From positions 620,001-684,000 of the forward strand of contig NZ_WKKF01000001.1 in NCBI RefSeq assembly GCF_009674765.1: a stretch of DNA of 64,000 nt, written 5' to 3'. Below, piece after piece: positions 55,117 to 63,813 of this stretch (position 1 is its first letter; each line of letters opens with the position of its first letter). Under the pieces are notes generated by a model. It was not told the origin of the DNA. It saw nothing but the letters and a program-made list of their open reading frames with translations, and did no database searches. This DNA is from Metabacillus idriensis. Lineage in GTDB: Bacteria > Bacillota > Bacilli > Bacillales > Bacillaceae. A program made the position numbers and the translations under genes.

Positions 55117-55668
55117 GTGATTGGCTGGTTAATTATAGGGTGTGAAATTGGATTTTGGGTCTTTGTTCTAGCAGGTTTAGTCGCAAGATATATATTGAAA
55201 AAGAAAAAACTTGGAGTGTTTCTGCTGATTTGTACACCTGTTGTGGATTTAGTGCTGCTTGCGGCAACCGTGCTCGATTTAAAAAACGGGGCGACAGCGA
55301 CAATGGTACATGGAATCGCAGCTATCTATATTGGGATAAGCATTGCTTTCGGCCATGGAATGATCAAATGGGCAGATCAGCATTTTGCCTACCGGTTTGC
55401 AAGTGGCGAAAAACCGCCGAAAAAAATCAAATACGGAACCGAGCATGCACGACGTGAAAGAGAAGGATGGTTCCGCCATCTCCTTGCCTGGATCATTGGA
55501 GCATCTTTTCTCGGGGCCATTATTCTCTACATCAACAACGGACAGCAGACAGAACAGCTGCTTAAAACGCTTCAGCTTTGGACCCTTGTCCTTGGAATTG
55601 ATTTTCTTATCAGCTTCAGCTACACCATATTCCCGAAAAAAGCACATCATGAGGGAAGAGGGATGTAA
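55117..55668 (+). CDS. Integral membrane protein, TetR-controlled
   Basis: A 183-residue protein with about five hydrophobic segments. It is probably from a conserved bacillar membrane-protein family, but I cannot name it with certainty. GTG 55117 is the start, with AAGGGGG upstream; a frame open from 55069 crosses the promoter. The middle has a basic cytoplasmic stretch (GEKPPKKIKYG). Divergent from TetR with shared operator repeats, so likely induced by the TetR ligand. Confidence 0.75.
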   Translation: MIGWLIIGCEIGFWVFVLAGLVARYILKKKKLGVFLLICTPVVDLVLLAATVLDLKNGATATMVHGIAAIYIGISIAFGHGMIKWADQHFAYRFASGEKPPKKIKYGTEHARREREGWFRHLLAWIIGASFLGAIILYINNGQQTEQLLKTLQLWTLVLGIDFLISFSYTIFPKKAHHEGRGM

Positions 55669-55758
55669 GACAAAGGCGACGCCGCTTTTCTTTGTAACAT
55701 GAAACAAATTGTCGCATGCATAGGGATAAGTAAAAGCTTCTGAAAAGGGCTGATCAGT

Positions 55759-55950
55759 TTGAAGCGAAATCCCTATGTTCCGCTGATTGCAGGATTGAGT
55801 CTGATTTTTTTCTTTTATGCAATAGTCAATACAATTAGGCATGTGAAAGTCTATCTCGTCTACAGCTCGGGTCTTGGTCCGTTTATTATTGGCGGGTTAT
55901 TGCTTGCAGTGATTCTTGTTTTGATCGTGAAGGGGAGCGGTTATAGGTGA
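55759..55950 (+). CDS. Small membrane protein, 63 aa
   Basis: TTG start preceded by AAAAGGGC. Two hydrophobic segments (about 9-24 and 39-58). Basic N-terminus (MKRNPYVP). Not recognised. It lies 90 bases after the TetR-controlled gene and is followed by a strong terminator at 55951. Confidence 0.55.
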   Translation: MKRNPYVPLIAGLSLIFFFYAIVNTIRHVKVYLVYSSGLGPFIIGGLLLAVILVLIVKGSGYR

Positions 55951-55978
55951 AAAGGCAGATCATAAGGATCTGCCTTAT
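55951..55978 (+). terminator. Terminator
   Basis: AAGGCAGATC-ATAA-GGATCTGCCTT, near-perfect stem followed by ATATT. Confidence 0.75.
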
Positions 55979-56114
55979 ATTATTATTCATATCTCTTCTT
56001 GAGTAAGGTTTCAGGTAATAATTAATCGGGATAAATTTTGTTTAAGATAACGTCCTTTTTTTTTATCAATAAATAAAAAAAGACCCAAAAAGGATCCATG
56101 CGCTGTCATTCATT

Positions 56115-56285
56115 TTATTCTTTTGAGCTTTTTTCTTCGTTTTGCTGTTTCGTGCCCTTACTTGTATAAGGCTTAAAACTCTTCTTTTTATTGGCACCAG
56201 CCTGCCAGCGATTCCAGCCCTTTTTGCCTGTTCCGCCGCCTGTCCCGCCTTTACTGCTCTTCGTTTTTGCTTTAGCTTTACCCAT
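56115..56285 (-). CDS. DUF3934 small basic protein
   Basis: A 56-residue protein starting MGKAKAKTKSSKGGTGGGTG, then KKGWNRWQAGANKK and a Lys/Ser-rich tail. GTGxGTGKKGWNRWQ is the hallmark of DUF3934, found across Bacillus. ATG 56285 has GGAG seven bases upstream. A longer frame (56066-56293) overlaps it in another register and has no such signature, so this shorter one is chosen. Function unknown; the Gly/Lys-rich make-up suggests nucleic-acid binding. Confidence 0.8.
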   Translation of the reverse strand: MGKAKAKTKSSKGGTGGGTGKKGWNRWQAGANKKKSFKPYTSKGTKQQNEEKSSKE

Positions 56286-56354
56286 ACGATCACTCCATTA
56301 TAATTGAACGCTGAATTGCAGCGTGTTTATTTATTATTAAGAAACCATTAAATT

Positions 56355-56489
56355 ATGCGCTTCGGTGTCTAGCTCCATCGCCCAACTCCTCGGCCAGAAC
56401 GGATCCGAAAGTATTGGCAAAAAGCGCCTTTACTGGCGGATCCTTTTATGTCTGTCGGAGCTAAACGGGCGATTCCGCTTTTCTTTTAA
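56355..56489. repeat. Dispersed repeat family 2, copy 2
   Basis: About 135 bp, same family and orientation as 32161-32292: TGCGCTTCGG, CTCCTCGGCCAGAACGGATC, GGCAAAAAGCGCCTTT, TAAACGGGCG and CCGCTTTTCTT. Intergenic and non-coding. Confidence 0.8.
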
Positions 56490-56530
56490 GCGTATTAGTA
56501 CTACACTACCACAAACACCAGGCCTTATGT

Positions 56531-56562
56531 AAAAACCGAAAATAGTTCCAATATTCGGTTTA
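56531..56562 (-). terminator. Terminator of nrnA
   Basis: On the minus strand AAACCGAATATT...TTTTCGGTTTTT, right after the nrnA stop codon. Confidence 0.65.
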
Positions 56563-57501
56563 AGTTTTACCATTCAAAGCTTCAATCACTTCATCCGCTA
56601 TTTCCCATGATCCAATCGAAGCGCCTGCCGCAAAAGAGTGCCCTCCGCCGCCAAACCTGCGGGCGATGTCATCAATCGGAATATTCCTTGAACGAATTCT
56701 AACGCGGATCTCATTCGGATATTCAATAAAGAAGATCCAGATTCTAACCCGTGCCATCGAAGACAGGACATTCACAAGATTTGCCGCCTCCGCGTGATTT
56801 ACCCCGTAAGCAGCCAATTTCTCCTCCGTTAAATAAATATAGGCAACCCCTTGCTCCGTCACCTTAAAAGTCCTTAAAATCGCCTCGCGTAACCGAGCAA
56901 CACCGCTGCTTTTCTTATTCAGCTCATTATGAATCCGTTCAGGCTGAAAAGGAAACTTCCGCAATGCCTTAACAGCCCTCAAAGTACGCGGCGAAACAGT
57001 CCCGTTCAGCATACGTCCAGTATCCCCAATAATTCCGGCATACAAAGCCCCGGCTGCCTCTTTATTCATCCGAAAAACCTCTGGATACTCCAAAAACAAA
57101 TCAACCAGCATCTCACTAGCCGAGCTGTAGGAAGGGTCGACCCATGAGAGATCGCCGTATGGTTCATGGTCAGGGTGATGGTCGATTTTTATTAGCGTCG
57201 CTCCTTTTGAAAATCGCTGGTCGCATATACGCGAAGTATCTGCTGTGTCACACACGATGACTAAAGATTCTTTGTATGCTTCATCTGGGATGAGGTCCAT
57301 TTTGTTGATGAAGAGAAGACTTGTTTCGTCGTCGCCTGCGGCGTAGACGGTTTTGTCAGCGAAAGAATTTTTAAGCGTTCTCTGCAATCCTGCCTGGGAT
57401 CCGATGGCGTCGAGGTCTGGGTAGATGTGGCGGTGGATGATGATGGTGTTGTGGGTTTGTATGGCGTTTACTATTCTTTTTTGTACTATTTCCAAGTTCA
57501 T
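56560..57501 (-). CDS. nrnA: DHH-family oligoribonuclease / pAp phosphatase NrnA
   Basis: A 313-residue phosphoesterase. The DHH domain has HRHIYPDLDAIGSQ (metal-binding), VVCDTADTSR, IDHHPDH (DHH), and YAGIIGDTGR. A C-terminal DHHA1 domain ends in RFGGGGHSFAAGAS. NrnA degrades nano-RNA of 2-5 nt and dephosphorylates pAp. Full length. Tandem ATG codons sit next to the AAGGGAG site, and TTG 57495 has better spacing, so the true start may vary by two residues. Chromosomal housekeeping gene next to the defence island. Confidence 0.92.
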   Translation of the reverse strand: MNLEIVQKRIVNAIQTHNTIIIHRHIYPDLDAIGSQAGLQRTLKNSFADKTVYAAGDDETSLLFINKMDLIPDEAYKESLVIVCDTADTSRICDQRFSKGATLIKIDHHPDHEPYGDLSWVDPSYSSASEMLVDLFLEYPEVFRMNKEAAGALYAGIIGDTGRMLNGTVSPRTLRAVKALRKFPFQPERIHNELNKKSSGVARLREAILRTFKVTEQGVAYIYLTEEKLAAYGVNHAEAANLVNVLSSMARVRIWIFFIEYPNEIRVRIRSRNIPIDDIARRFGGGGHSFAAGASIGSWEIADEVIEALNGKT

Positions 57502-57742
57502 CATCTCCCTTTACACTTTTTAATTCTTCATTCGTTACTTTTAACGATCCTGGGAACATTAACAATATTCACTGTGATTTAATAATATAACTATCTATGA
57601 TTTTCACCTAATTTTTAGAGACTTAGTAGAGTATAAAAGAAAAAGTGTTAAAAATATTGCATTTTAATTTCCACAAGTTTATCTTATACTATTATTTTAC
57701 ATGAAATAATAAATTTAAAATGATAAGAAATATAAGATATGT

Positions 57743-57765
57743 TATAATAATAGGAACAAGCGTTC
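57743..57765 (+). promoter_or_regulatory. Promoter -10 with overlapping LexA (SOS) box
   Basis: TATAAT (57743-57748) is followed six bases later by GAACAAGCGTTC (57754-57765), at the expected transcription start. It fits the core of the Gram-positive LexA/DinR box (CGAACRNRYGTTYC), with all 12 core positions matched and only the outermost bases different. LexA bound here would block the methyltransferase promoter until DNA damage. Binding is inferred. Confidence 0.7.
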
Positions 57766-57786
57766 GTTCTTATAGGAGATGTTATT

Positions 57787-59580
57787 ATGAGTTCAAATTC
57801 CAAAATTAAAGTAATTGACTTGTTCGCGGGTGCTGGAGGTTTAAGCAATGGATTTGAACAAACTGGCCGTTTTGAAGTAGTTGGAGCAGTTGAATTGAAC
57901 ACTGCAGCAGCTAACACCTTCATAAAGAACCACAATAATAATGAGGATATTATTATTAAGTCAAAAGTGAATAATATTAGTGATATTACACAAATAAATT
58001 TCAATGAAGTTATTAGAGAGAGAGACTTAGATCCTGAAAATCTTATAGTAATTGGCGGGCCGCCATGCCAGGGATTCTCTAATGCAAATAGGCAGAAAAA
58101 TTATTTGATTTCAGGCAATAACCAGCTTATTAAAGAGTTTGTAAGGGCAATACAAGAAATAATGCCAAAAGCATTTCTCATGGAAAATGTTAAGACTATG
58201 AATTCAGACACTCATAAATTCTTTGTCACAGAGCACATTGATAATACAAAATTTGCTTTTAGCTCAGAAGCTCATTTAGATGAAATTGATTCAGAACATA
58301 AATTATGGAAGAAAGACGAGATTATTTTAATTGAAACAAAGCATAAAAATCTAGAACCGCTCTTTCTTAAGGTGAGTGAACTCGAAAAAGCAGAACCAAT
58401 AATCCTTCAAACCAGTGTTGTTTCCAGATTTAAGAAAATAATTAATAGAAGTAAAAAATCTCATTTCGCTTCATTGATTAATGATAAAGAACTAACTGCC
58501 GCTGAGTTGATGCGTAAAGAATTAAAGGGGTACATTGATGTGCTTTCAAATGAAGAACTGCCTCAGACCTACGGTGAGGATAATTTAGTAATTAAATCCT
58601 TAGAAGTTTTAGAGGGAATTATTGAAGGTGAAATAAGCAGTAATAGATTCATAGAGAATTTTGAACCTCTATTAGACTTAAATACATTTTTGTTCCATTT
58701 AAAAGAATTGAAAGATGAAAAAATAGTCTATAACAAGTTATATCTTGATTATGAAGCTAAACCTGATTATCTAATAATTAAAGCTCAAGTGAAGTCGTAT
58801 AATATTGTAGAATATCTTGAATGCATGTTTAAATATTTGGGATATTCAATTGATAAAAGTATTCTTACTGCTTCTAACTTCGGAGTGCCTCAGAAACGAA
58901 ACCGATTTATGATGCTTGGAGTTAAAAGAAGTTATTTAAACGGTAAGAATGTGGAAATCTCTAATTCAAGCAGTATTAATTATGATTTTTCAGCAAAAGA
59001 TGCAATTGAAGATCTCGAAGGAATTGAACCTCAAAAGAATTTTAAATATGATCCTATTCCATATAAATCAGATGATACAAATCTAACACCATTACAAATC
59101 TACTATCGAAGAGATATTGATGGAAAAGAACTTTATAATCACGTAAATACAAAAAGTAATGAATTAAGCATAAAAAGATTTAAAGAAATTAAAAACTTAA
59201 AGGGAAAGAATTTTCATAATTTATCTGATGAGCTCAAAACAACTTATGCAAATACAGATCGGACACAGAACACAATTTATTTGCGTCTAAATTATGATGA
59301 ACCCTCACCAACTGTTGTAAATGTAAGAAAATCAATGTGGAATCACCCAAAAAATGCTGTTGCAATTAGTATTAGGGAAGCTGCAAGACTTCAGTCTTTT
59401 AAAGATGATTTTATTTTTTACGGTTCAAAAGACCAACAGTATCAGCAAGTTGGAAATGCTGTTCCTCCTTTAATGGCTAGAGGTGTTGCAGAGCAATTAT
59501 TAAGCTTAATTGGTGATGCACCTGAGAATCCTATGAATGAGGAATTTGAAGCAGTCACTAAAATAGAGAGTAAATGCTGA
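57787..59580 (+). CDS. DNA (cytosine-5) methyltransferase of Mza-like island
   Basis: A 597-residue C5-cytosine methyltransferase. Motif I is VIDLFAGAGGL (residues 9-19), motif IV GGPPCQGFS with catalytic Cys94, motif VI MENV (132-135), motif VIII GVPQKRNRFMMLGV (366-379), and motifs IX-X are SPTVVNVRKSMW, REAARLQSF and QVGNAVPP. About 190 residues lie between motif VI and the motif VIII region, where 40-60 are usual. They are rich in Lys/Glu, possibly an extra target or partner domain. AGGAG ribosome site; a LexA-like box covers its promoter. A hairpin overlaps its stop codon. Confidence 0.92.
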   Translation: MSSNSKIKVIDLFAGAGGLSNGFEQTGRFEVVGAVELNTAAANTFIKNHNNNEDIIIKSKVNNISDITQINFNEVIRERDLDPENLIVIGGPPCQGFSNANRQKNYLISGNNQLIKEFVRAIQEIMPKAFLMENVKTMNSDTHKFFVTEHIDNTKFAFSSEAHLDEIDSEHKLWKKDEIILIETKHKNLEPLFLKVSELEKAEPIILQTSVVSRFKKIINRSKKSHFASLINDKELTAAELMRKELKGYIDVLSNEELPQTYGEDNLVIKSLEVLEGIIEGEISSNRFIENFEPLLDLNTFLFHLKELKDEKIVYNKLYLDYEAKPDYLIIKAQVKSYNIVEYLECMFKYLGYSIDKSILTASNFGVPQKRNRFMMLGVKRSYLNGKNVEISNSSSINYDFSAKDAIEDLEGIEPQKNFKYDPIPYKSDDTNLTPLQIYYRRDIDGKELYNHVNTKSNELSIKRFKEIKNLKGKNFHNLSDELKTTYANTDRTQNTIYLRLNYDEPSPTVVNVRKSMWNHPKNAVAISIREAARLQSFKDDFIFYGSKDQQYQQVGNAVPPLMARGVAEQLLSLIGDAPENPMNEEFEAVTKIESKC

Positions 59581-59603
59581 AAATGCATTTGCTCTTTTTT
59601 TAT
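59568..59603 (+). terminator. Terminator/attenuator after methyltransferase
   Basis: GAGTAAATGC-TGAAAA-TGCATTTGCTC followed by seven T residues, with the stop codon inside the stem-loop. It may separate methyltransferase output from the effector genes. Confidence 0.75.
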
Positions 59604-59624
59604 TTATAAAATAAGTAAGTAGTG

Positions 59625-59654
59625 TTATGTAAAATTTTTGATATAATTACATAA
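59625..59654 (+). promoter_or_regulatory. Inverted repeat over -10 of the GHKL-Z1 transcript
   Basis: TTATGTAA (59625-59632) and TTACATAA (59647-59654) form a perfect 8-bp inverted repeat with 14-base spacing. A TATAAT at 59642-59647 overlaps its right arm. This looks like a repressor-controlled internal promoter. The regulator is unknown. Confidence 0.5.
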
Positions 59655-59684
59655 GGAAATATTACTAACGAACGGGGCTTGAAA

Positions 59685-61157
59685 ATGGAAGTTGTAATTA
59701 CACAGCCATCAGCCGCACCTGTAATCCAAGCGCTGAGGTCAATCGGATATAATGCAAGCACTGCAATAGCAGATTTAGTAGATAATTGCCTGGATGCGAA
59801 AGCTGATAGTATAAATATTAATTTTTCATATGATCAAATAGATTCAATGATTACAATTATTGATAATGGCAGCGGAATGAACGAAGAAATGTTGCAGACA
59901 GCAATGAATATAGGTTCTAAGGACCCGAGAAATAAAAGGAATGCAAACGAATTAGGCAGATTTGGCATGGGTTTAAAGACAGCTTCTTTTTCACTTGGAA
60001 AGCGCTTAAGTGTAATTACAAAACATGAAGGTGTTTATTCTGAAAGATGCTGGGACCTGGATCATGTTTCCAGCTGTAATGAATGGCAGCTTTTCATTCA
60101 CATTCCCTCTGATGTAAAAGATAAAATGGGAGAGATAGTTGGGGAAAATGGCACAATAGTTTGTATAGATAAATTGGATAGATTTATGGGACATGGCAGA
60201 TCGATCATTAGGGAGAATACATTTTATAATAAAGTAGCAAGAGTTAATAAGCATTTAGAATTTGTATTCCATTCAATTATTGAAAATAGCGGTATCGAAA
60301 TGTTTATTAATGGAAGGAAAATAGTTCCTTGGAATCCTTTTATGATCTCTCATGAATCAACAATTGAAGGTGAAATGCAAGTAATTAAAATCAATGATCA
60401 CAAAATAAGAGTTAAATATTACATACTTCCGCACGCATCTAATTTAAGTGAACCGGAATATAAGAAAGCTGGCGGTTATAAAGGCTGGCGTGATCACCAA
60501 GGATTGTATATTTACAGAGAAAACAGACTCCTCTATTTTGGTGATTGGATGGGGCTATTCCAAAAAGATGCAGCTTCTCAGCTTGCTAGAATAAGAATTG
60601 ATATACCAAACGCAGCAGATTCAGATTGGCAAGTTGACATTAAAAAATCAGGTATAAATCTACCGGAAGAAGCAAAAAAAAGATTGGAAACGATATCTGG
60701 AATTGCCAGAAAAGTTTCTCGGGATATTTTTTATTTTAGAACTCAAACTCCAGGAGGAGGAAGCGTCTCATCTAATGGAAGCCTAAACACATGGGAACAA
60801 TCAGGAAGAGAAGATGGACCTCAATTTATTATAAACAGAAATCATCCAATTCTTTCTGAAATTTTTAAAAATGTTGATGAAAAAAATGCCAAGTTATTGA
60901 ACTTATATTTAAAATTCGTTCAGCTTGGTTCTCCCAGCAATATCATAGATTCGCCTAAAGTACCAGAAGAATCACTTCAGGAAGTTTCAGATACGGATAA
61001 AGAGCTTGTCATCCAATTAGCTTCTACAATGTTATCTATCGGTATCGCAGATAATGAAGAGCAGCTGCTTAATACTCTCATAACTCAGCCTGCTTTTGAT
61101 TCGATGAACCGTATTACTTTAAAAACTATCCTAATGGAGGCGGAATTAATTGACTGA
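59685..61157 (+). CDS. MORC-like GHKL ATPase
   Basis: A 490-residue ATPase of the GHKL (gyrase-Hsp90-kinase-MutL) superfamily, nearest in layout to bacterial MORC/MutL-like proteins of defence operons. N-box STAIADLVDNCLDA (Asn34), G1 IIDNGSGMN (60-65) and G2 GRFGMGLKTASFS (91-103) are intact. An S5-like second domain (about 220-330, SGINLPEEAKK at its end) follows, then a C-terminal region without known motif. TTG 59679 and ATG 59685 are both possible; the ATG has GGGG better spaced. It overlaps the Z1 gene by eight bases. Confidence 0.85.
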   Translation: MEVVITQPSAAPVIQALRSIGYNASTAIADLVDNCLDAKADSININFSYDQIDSMITIIDNGSGMNEEMLQTAMNIGSKDPRNKRNANELGRFGMGLKTASFSLGKRLSVITKHEGVYSERCWDLDHVSSCNEWQLFIHIPSDVKDKMGEIVGENGTIVCIDKLDRFMGHGRSIIRENTFYNKVARVNKHLEFVFHSIIENSGIEMFINGRKIVPWNPFMISHESTIEGEMQVIKINDHKIRVKYYILPHASNLSEPEYKKAGGYKGWRDHQGLYIYRENRLLYFGDWMGLFQKDAASQLARIRIDIPNAADSDWQVDIKKSGINLPEEAKKRLETISGIARKVSRDIFYFRTQTPGGGSVSSNGSLNTWEQSGREDGPQFIINRNHPILSEIFKNVDEKNAKLLNLYLKFVQLGSPSNIIDSPKVPEESLQEVSDTDKELVIQLASTMLSIGIADNEEQLLNTLITQPAFDSMNRITLKTILMEAELID

Positions 61158-63810
61158 CCTTAATAGCAAGAGCTTGTTTGAACAAACATTCAGTGCAAAT
61201 TATCATTTCATGAAGGGTGTTTTCCCCGATGAGAATGAGGCAGCCGAACAGGCACTTGAATTGGCAAAAAAAGTGGTTAAGGGAAAGTTTGCAAATGAAG
61301 ATCACGAATTTGAAAAATGGTCTTTTGAAATGCTGATTAAATATAAAGTTGGTGCCGTTATTGTTAAGCCATCAGTTATTCGTTTAGATCCTGTCAAAGG
61401 ATGGTACCAAAGCAGCATGGTTGCAAGTTCCTTTTTTTGGACAAGATACCGTGAATATCTGAACAAAATTAAAAAATGGCCTATTGATGCTGTACAAGCT
61501 ATAGATTCTACCACTAATGAAATAATGAGCTCATTGGGAGACCCAAGATCGGCAGTATCATTTGATAAACGAGGGCTTGTACTTGGCTATGTACAATCTG
61601 GAAAGACAGCTAATTTCACAGGTCTGATTAATAAAGCTTACGATGTTGGATACAAACTAATCATTGTTTTATCAGGTATTCATAATGATCTAAGGGCCCA
61701 AACTCAAATAAGATTAGATGAAGAGGTCATCGGAAGCAGAACGGATAAGAATGGCAATCCGATTGGTGTAGCCCAAATATATAAAAATACTTCAGATCAG
61801 ATCATTTCCTCTTGGACAGATGCAGAAAGAGACATTAACTCAACTTTTACTGGTGTAAGAAACTTGAATTATCCTACACTTATGGTTGTAAAGAAGAATA
61901 AAAACGTCCTGGAATCTCTAAGGGACCTGCTTATTTATCACAGAGATCTTCATAACCTGGATATCCCCGTACTGATCATTGATGATGAAGCTGATCAAGC
62001 ATCAGTTGATACTTCTAATCCCGATAAGAATGAAGATCCCAAAACAATCAACAGGCTTATTCGCCAGATTATCGAAGTATTTAACCGGAAAGCTTATGTA
62101 GGTTATACTGCTACCCCTTTTGCAAATTTATTAATAGGTATGGATCAAAAAACTTCTGATGAAGGATACGATCTTTATCCGAAAGATTTTCTTGTAGGCC
62201 TTCCTAAGCCAGAAGAATATTGCGGTCCTGAAGAATTTTTCAATGTTTATGAAAATCCGGAAGATTCAAGACCTAGTTTAATTCGTGTATTAGGGACAGA
62301 AGACATTGAAACTTTTAGTGTCCTTAAGAAGAAATCAGATGCAGAGAAATTTGAAGAAGTTCCTCCCCAAATGAGAGAAGCAATCATGATGTTCCTGCTT
62401 GTAATAGCAATCAGAAACATAAGAGGACAGCGCAAAAAACATAATTCAATGCTTATCCATACTTCGCGTTTTAAAGACGTCCAGTCTACAGTAAAAGACG
62501 AAGTATCCAGAACTTTCAATACTATTTCAAGACAGATCCAATACAACTCAAATAGCAGCATTATAAATGAAATGAAAGAGCTGTACGAAAAAGATATTTT
62601 AACGACAAGCAGCGAATGGTCACTTGATATCCCTGAATTCACCTGGAATGAAGTGTATGAAGAGCTGCGTGAAACGATTGAATTTGTACAAGTTTTTGAA
62701 ATTAACGGAAACAGCAAAGATGCCTTAGACTACCATCAATATAAAGAAGAGGGGCTGCATGTAATTGCAGTTGGCGGGGACAAGTTATCACGAGGACTAA
62801 CATTAGAAGGATTAAGTATAACTTACTACTTCAGAAACACCCTTATGTATGACACTTTGATGCAGATGGGCAGATGGTTTGGATATAGAAAAGGATATAT
62901 GGATTTATGCAGAATTTATACATCGGATGAGATTGCTTCTAATTTTGAGCATTTGGCTATTGCCATGATTGAACTTAGAAAGGAATTTGATAGGCTCGCA
63001 AAGCAGGGAAAAACCCCCGCTGAATACGCAGTTAAAATGCTTGCGCATCCATTCATGACTTTGACCAGTCCTTTGAAGATGAGGAATGCTGAGCTGTCTA
63101 CGTATATTTATGGCGGGACACTGCAACAAACGAGACTTTTTGACACCAATGAAGACTTTTACAAGAACAATATGGATGCTACGGCAAACCTAATTAATGA
63201 CTTATCCTTAGATAGAAAAAGAATGGGTTCTGGAAAGACTAATTACTACGTAGCTTCAGATGTTTCGTCTGATACGGTAAAAGAATACTTGGCAGCTTAC
63301 AAAACATCCTCAAATGCTGAAAAAGTAGACACGGCTAAAATATATAACTATATAGATCTGGCAAATGAAAAATCTGAACTGATTAATTGGACAGTTGCTG
63401 TCGTTGAAGGTGATCCAGGTGATCGTACAAAGGCAGGAAAGTACCCTGTAAAACTTGGGAAACTTGAACTTGATTCAGCTGTAGCACGTGGAGTGAAAGT
63501 TGACCCTGTTAAAAATAATGCGGATAAGATTGATATAAAAGCAATAGTAACGCCTAGTCATGAGTTTATAGATATAGATTATTCAGATATGAAAAACATA
63601 AAGGATAGGGATGAAAAGAGAAGGCTGCGTTCTAAAGAAAATGGATTATTGCTTATTTATCCTCTTAATCCCACAGTAGATGTCTTTAAGAGTCTGAATG
63701 TCCCATTCTCAGAGACGCTTGTACCATTAGGAATCGCTTTCTCATTTCCTGGAACTGAAATTGACGATAAAGAAGTTTACCAAACAAATAAGACTGTTAA
63801 AGGAGAATAA
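61150..63810 (+). CDS. Z1-domain ATPase/helicase
   Basis: An 886-residue Z1-domain protein, a superfamily-2-like helicase module. Walker A is GYVQSGKT (146-153), Walker B IIDDEADQ (276-283), GYTATPFA (318-325) is the motif III-like block, and late VGGDKLSRGLTLEGL and MGRWFGYR supply motif V/VI arginine fingers. TTG start overlaps the GHKL gene, GGAGGCGG upstream. Together with a MORC/MutL-like ATPase this matches the Mza arrangement (MutL, Z1, DUF4420, AIPR) and the MORC-linked restriction systems predicted by Iyer, Abhiman and Aravind. It probably moves along or remodels DNA to drive a nuclease step. Confidence 0.9.
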   Translation: MTDLNSKSLFEQTFSANYHFMKGVFPDENEAAEQALELAKKVVKGKFANEDHEFEKWSFEMLIKYKVGAVIVKPSVIRLDPVKGWYQSSMVASSFFWTRYREYLNKIKKWPIDAVQAIDSTTNEIMSSLGDPRSAVSFDKRGLVLGYVQSGKTANFTGLINKAYDVGYKLIIVLSGIHNDLRAQTQIRLDEEVIGSRTDKNGNPIGVAQIYKNTSDQIISSWTDAERDINSTFTGVRNLNYPTLMVVKKNKNVLESLRDLLIYHRDLHNLDIPVLIIDDEADQASVDTSNPDKNEDPKTINRLIRQIIEVFNRKAYVGYTATPFANLLIGMDQKTSDEGYDLYPKDFLVGLPKPEEYCGPEEFFNVYENPEDSRPSLIRVLGTEDIETFSVLKKKSDAEKFEEVPPQMREAIMMFLLVIAIRNIRGQRKKHNSMLIHTSRFKDVQSTVKDEVSRTFNTISRQIQYNSNSSIINEMKELYEKDILTTSSEWSLDIPEFTWNEVYEELRETIEFVQVFEINGNSKDALDYHQYKEEGLHVIAVGGDKLSRGLTLEGLSITYYFRNTLMYDTLMQMGRWFGYRKGYMDLCRIYTSDEIASNFEHLAIAMIELRKEFDRLAKQGKTPAEYAVKMLAHPFMTLTSPLKMRNAELSTYIYGGTLQQTRLFDTNEDFYKNNMDATANLINDLSLDRKRMGSGKTNYYVASDVSSDTVKEYLAAYKTSSNAEKVDTAKIYNYIDLANEKSELINWTVAVVEGDPGDRTKAGKYPVKLGKLELDSAVARGVKVDPVKNNADKIDIKAIVTPSHEFIDIDYSDMKNIKDRDEKRRLRSKENGLLLIYPLNPTVDVFKSLNVPFSETLVPLGIAFSFPGTEIDDKEVYQTNKTVKGE

Positions 63811-63813
63811 TTT

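Noticed and set aside
55279-55842. 187-codon antisense frame across two membrane protein genes
   Set aside because: Cys-rich, unpatterned, spans an intergenic gap; plus-strand genes have ribosome sites and membrane segments.
56066-56293. 75-codon minus-strand frame
   Set aside because: Out of register with the DUF3934 gene it overlaps, which has the known signature and a proper ribosome site.
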